Of a stretch of 15,938 nucleotides of DNA, positions 14,600-15,938 are shown in pieces. Position 1 is the stretch's first letter, and every line of letters begins with the position of its first letter. Location of the stretch: positions 1 to 15,938 of the forward strand of contig JAYTQU010000288.1 in assembly GCA_043746555.1 (NCBI GenBank), given 5' to 3'. Below the pieces are notes generated by a model. The model did no database searches. It was given only the letters and a program-made list of their open reading frames with translations, and was not told the origin of the DNA. Source of the DNA: CAZQYC01 sp043746555 (lineage in GTDB: Bacteria > Pseudomonadota > Gammaproteobacteria > Steroidobacterales > Steroidobacteraceae). The translations under genes and the position numbers were made by a program.

Positions 14600-15043
14600 T
14601 TACCGGTGAATGCGCTCAACGGTATCTTTAAGGTCGGCTATTCGCAAACCGAACTTGGCCGCGCGACCTTGCAGAGCCAGTACTTGTTTGTCTCGCGTTA
14701 CCAAAATATCGGCCTTCGCATGATACGCAAGCGCTAGAAAATGTTGGTCGTCGCGATCGCGACAATGAGGAAAGCTACTCGGTAGAAGTAAATTCTTTGG
14801 TGAGAATGTTTTGTGCATTGAAATCAGCGACGATCGCGACAGATAGGTTTCGACTATTTCGTTTTGCCTTTCCATGCGTAGCTTGAATTGCGGATAGGCC
14901 AACACCCGGCGTAATTCGTCAATCACCAACGAATTCACGACGACAATTTGCTGGTTTTCAATTTTGCGTGCCAGCTCTCGAGTTGATTCATCTCGGAACA
15001 CCAGCCAATCGAGAACGATGTTAGTGTCGAGTATCAACTTCAT
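14600..15043 (-). CDS. PIN-domain protein (putative VapC-like/COG1569 ribonuclease)
   Basis: A 147-residue protein from the ATG at 15043. It opens with KLILDTNIVLDWLV, carrying the first acidic metal ligand D6. E43 (VIDELRRVL) is the second, and CRDRDDQHFLALAYHAKADILVTRDK gives D99 and D118 with a conserved T116. This is a complete PIN active site, expected to cleave RNA with Mg or Mn. It matches the putative toxin PIN family of COG1569/TIGR00305, whose members often lack a VapB-type partner. The frame is open upstream to 15151, but that would run into the preceding gene and adds no family similarity. The gap to the upstream transglycosylase-like gene is only 23 bp, so they are probably co-transcribed. 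I see no antitoxin-like ORF on either side. Confidence 0.85.
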   Translation of the reverse strand: MKLILDTNIVLDWLVFRDESTRELARKIENQQIVVVNSLVIDELRRVLAYPQFKLRMERQNEIVETYLSRSSLISMHKTFSPKNLLLPSSFPHCRDRDDQHFLALAYHAKADILVTRDKQVLALQGRAAKFGLRIADLKDTVERIHR

Positions 15044-15066
15044 AATGAGTTCTAAGCGATACCGCT

Positions 15067-15933
15067 TCAATACTGCTGTGCCAGTCGCATAAAGACCGCT
15101 TTCATGGCTGTGACGCGAGCGACATATCCAGCGGCGTTGTGATCGCCACATTGTTGCCGGGGCAGAAGTCGATAGCCGCGTCGTGCGTATAGCTCTCCTG
15201 CACCGGCACCGCAGAGATGGATGAGCGTGGCGAGTGTTTGCTTTTGCTGGAGTGTGATCGAATCAGTTCTTCGTTTGGCGATAATGTTCGCGACTTGCCG
15301 ATCGAGGTAAGCAGAAGTCAGTTCAGCAGCATTAGTCGGTACCACACGAAAGTACAGACTATTGAACCAGCATGATCGCCATGCGCTCCACGGTCCGTCT
15401 TCGGCGACCGCATGATCGTGAATGCAAAAGCGACGCGCGACTGCGAAAGTCCCATCGGTGATTTGATACATGCCCACAGCGCTCGACGCAGGTTTGTACA
15501 CTTCGAAAGGTTTGCCCGTAAACGACCAGCGCCAATAGGTTCGCACTATCGGATTGCCGGAACCTTCGACTTGAGCAAGCGCGGCAAGTAACTCGGGCGT
15601 CATGACCTCAGTGGCGTGCTCGCGAAAGATGGATGCGTAAGCGCGCCAAGTTTCCGATGGCGATTTGTAAAGCGTGCCGCTCACGGGAAAGAACAACTCC
15701 GTCGGTTTGCGAGCCACTTGATAAAGCAAATTGACTGCCAGCCAAACGACGATAACAGCGGCGACAGCAACGATGATTTGCCTACGTGGCGAAGCACGCC
15801 GGTACTTTATCCACCAGCGTCGACGCGTGCGCCGACTCGGAAATAGTTTTTTGAGAAACCTGAAGGCTTTACTATGTCGCTTACGCTTGGCTTGATTGCT
15901 GCTTGCGGATTGGTTGGTTCGTTGACGCGACAT
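15067..15933 (-). CDS. Membrane-anchored lytic-transglycosylase-like protein (SLT fold)
   Basis: 288 residues when started at 15933, five bases from the window edge. The 5' end may lie further upstream because no in-frame stop is seen before the edge. The N-terminus is strongly basic (residues 1-51) and is followed by one transmembrane helix, IIVAVAAVIVVWLAVNLL (53-70), so the rest should be periplasmic. LLAALAQVEGSGNP places E123 where the catalytic glutamate of SLT-type transglycosylases lies, and SAVGMYQITDGTF (151-163) is the G-M-Q motif that follows it. The periplasmic part has four cysteines (C170, C188, C241, C262), enough for two disulfides. The predicted role is cleavage of peptidoglycan glycan strands. 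The protein is first in the visible minus-strand block, followed 23 bp later by the PIN gene. Confidence 0.82.
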   Translation of the reverse strand: MSRQRTNQSASSNQAKRKRHSKAFRFLKKLFPSRRTRRRWWIKYRRASPRRQIIVAVAAVIVVWLAVNLLYQVARKPTELFFPVSGTLYKSPSETWRAYASIFREHATEVMTPELLAALAQVEGSGNPIVRTYWRWSFTGKPFEVYKPASSAVGMYQITDGTFAVARRFCIHDHAVAEDGPWSAWRSCWFNSLYFRVVPTNAAELTSAYLDRQVANIIAKRRTDSITLQQKQTLATLIHLCGAGAGELYARRGYRLLPRQQCGDHNAAGYVARVTAMKAVFMRLAQQY

Positions 15934-15938
15934 TCGCG

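Noticed and set aside
15044..15151. 36-codon N-terminal extension of the PIN protein
   Set aside because: It would overlap the transglycosylase gene and precedes the canonical PIN start KLILDTN, so the ATG at 15043 is preferred.

Overview
The window looks like chromosomal DNA of a gammaproteobacterium, probably an uncultured or little-studied lineage. The basis is the E. coli-type glutamate-cysteine ligase (GshA), DinB, GGDEF and exported-protein families, moderately high GC, and a compact gene layout. I cannot name the genus from sequence alone. I see no insertion sequence, integrase, CRISPR array, rRNA or tRNA.

Layout. At the left end, a minus-strand pair encodes a small exported DUF2845-like protein and DNA polymerase IV (dinB), which overlap by 23 bp. 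Reading away from them on the plus strand (1841-9031) are glutamate-cysteine ligase (gshA), a small 68-codon ORF with a possible stringent-type promoter, a 330-bp stretch without a convincing gene, a membrane-bound diguanylate cyclase with an intact active site and inhibitory site, and a single-chain pyruvate carboxylase of about 1150 residues. A strong bidirectional hairpin terminator (9066-9095) closes this block against the convergent minus-strand block.

From 9118 to the right edge every gene is on the minus strand. In transcription order (right to left) they are: a membrane-anchored lytic-transglycosylase-like protein, a PIN-domain protein 23 bp behind it, a 36-aa single-pass membrane protein with a clear Shine-Dalgarno sequence, a membrane-anchored alpha/beta hydrolase, an exported COG4798-like methyltransferase, a response-regulator receiver fused to a transmembrane helix and a predicted periplasmic domain, a saccharopine-dehydrogenase-like reductase, and an outer-membrane beta-barrel protein. 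Six of these eight products are predicted to sit in or beyond the inner membrane, so the block has an envelope flavour, although nothing proves a shared pathway.

Most of the window is ordinary housekeeping sequence. The least ordinary items are the receiver-TM-periplasmic protein beside an exported methyltransferase, the 36-aa membrane protein, the exact 21-bp in-frame duplication near the N-terminus of the mature outer-membrane protein, and the PIN protein with no visible antitoxin partner. I do not see a clearly new multi-gene system.
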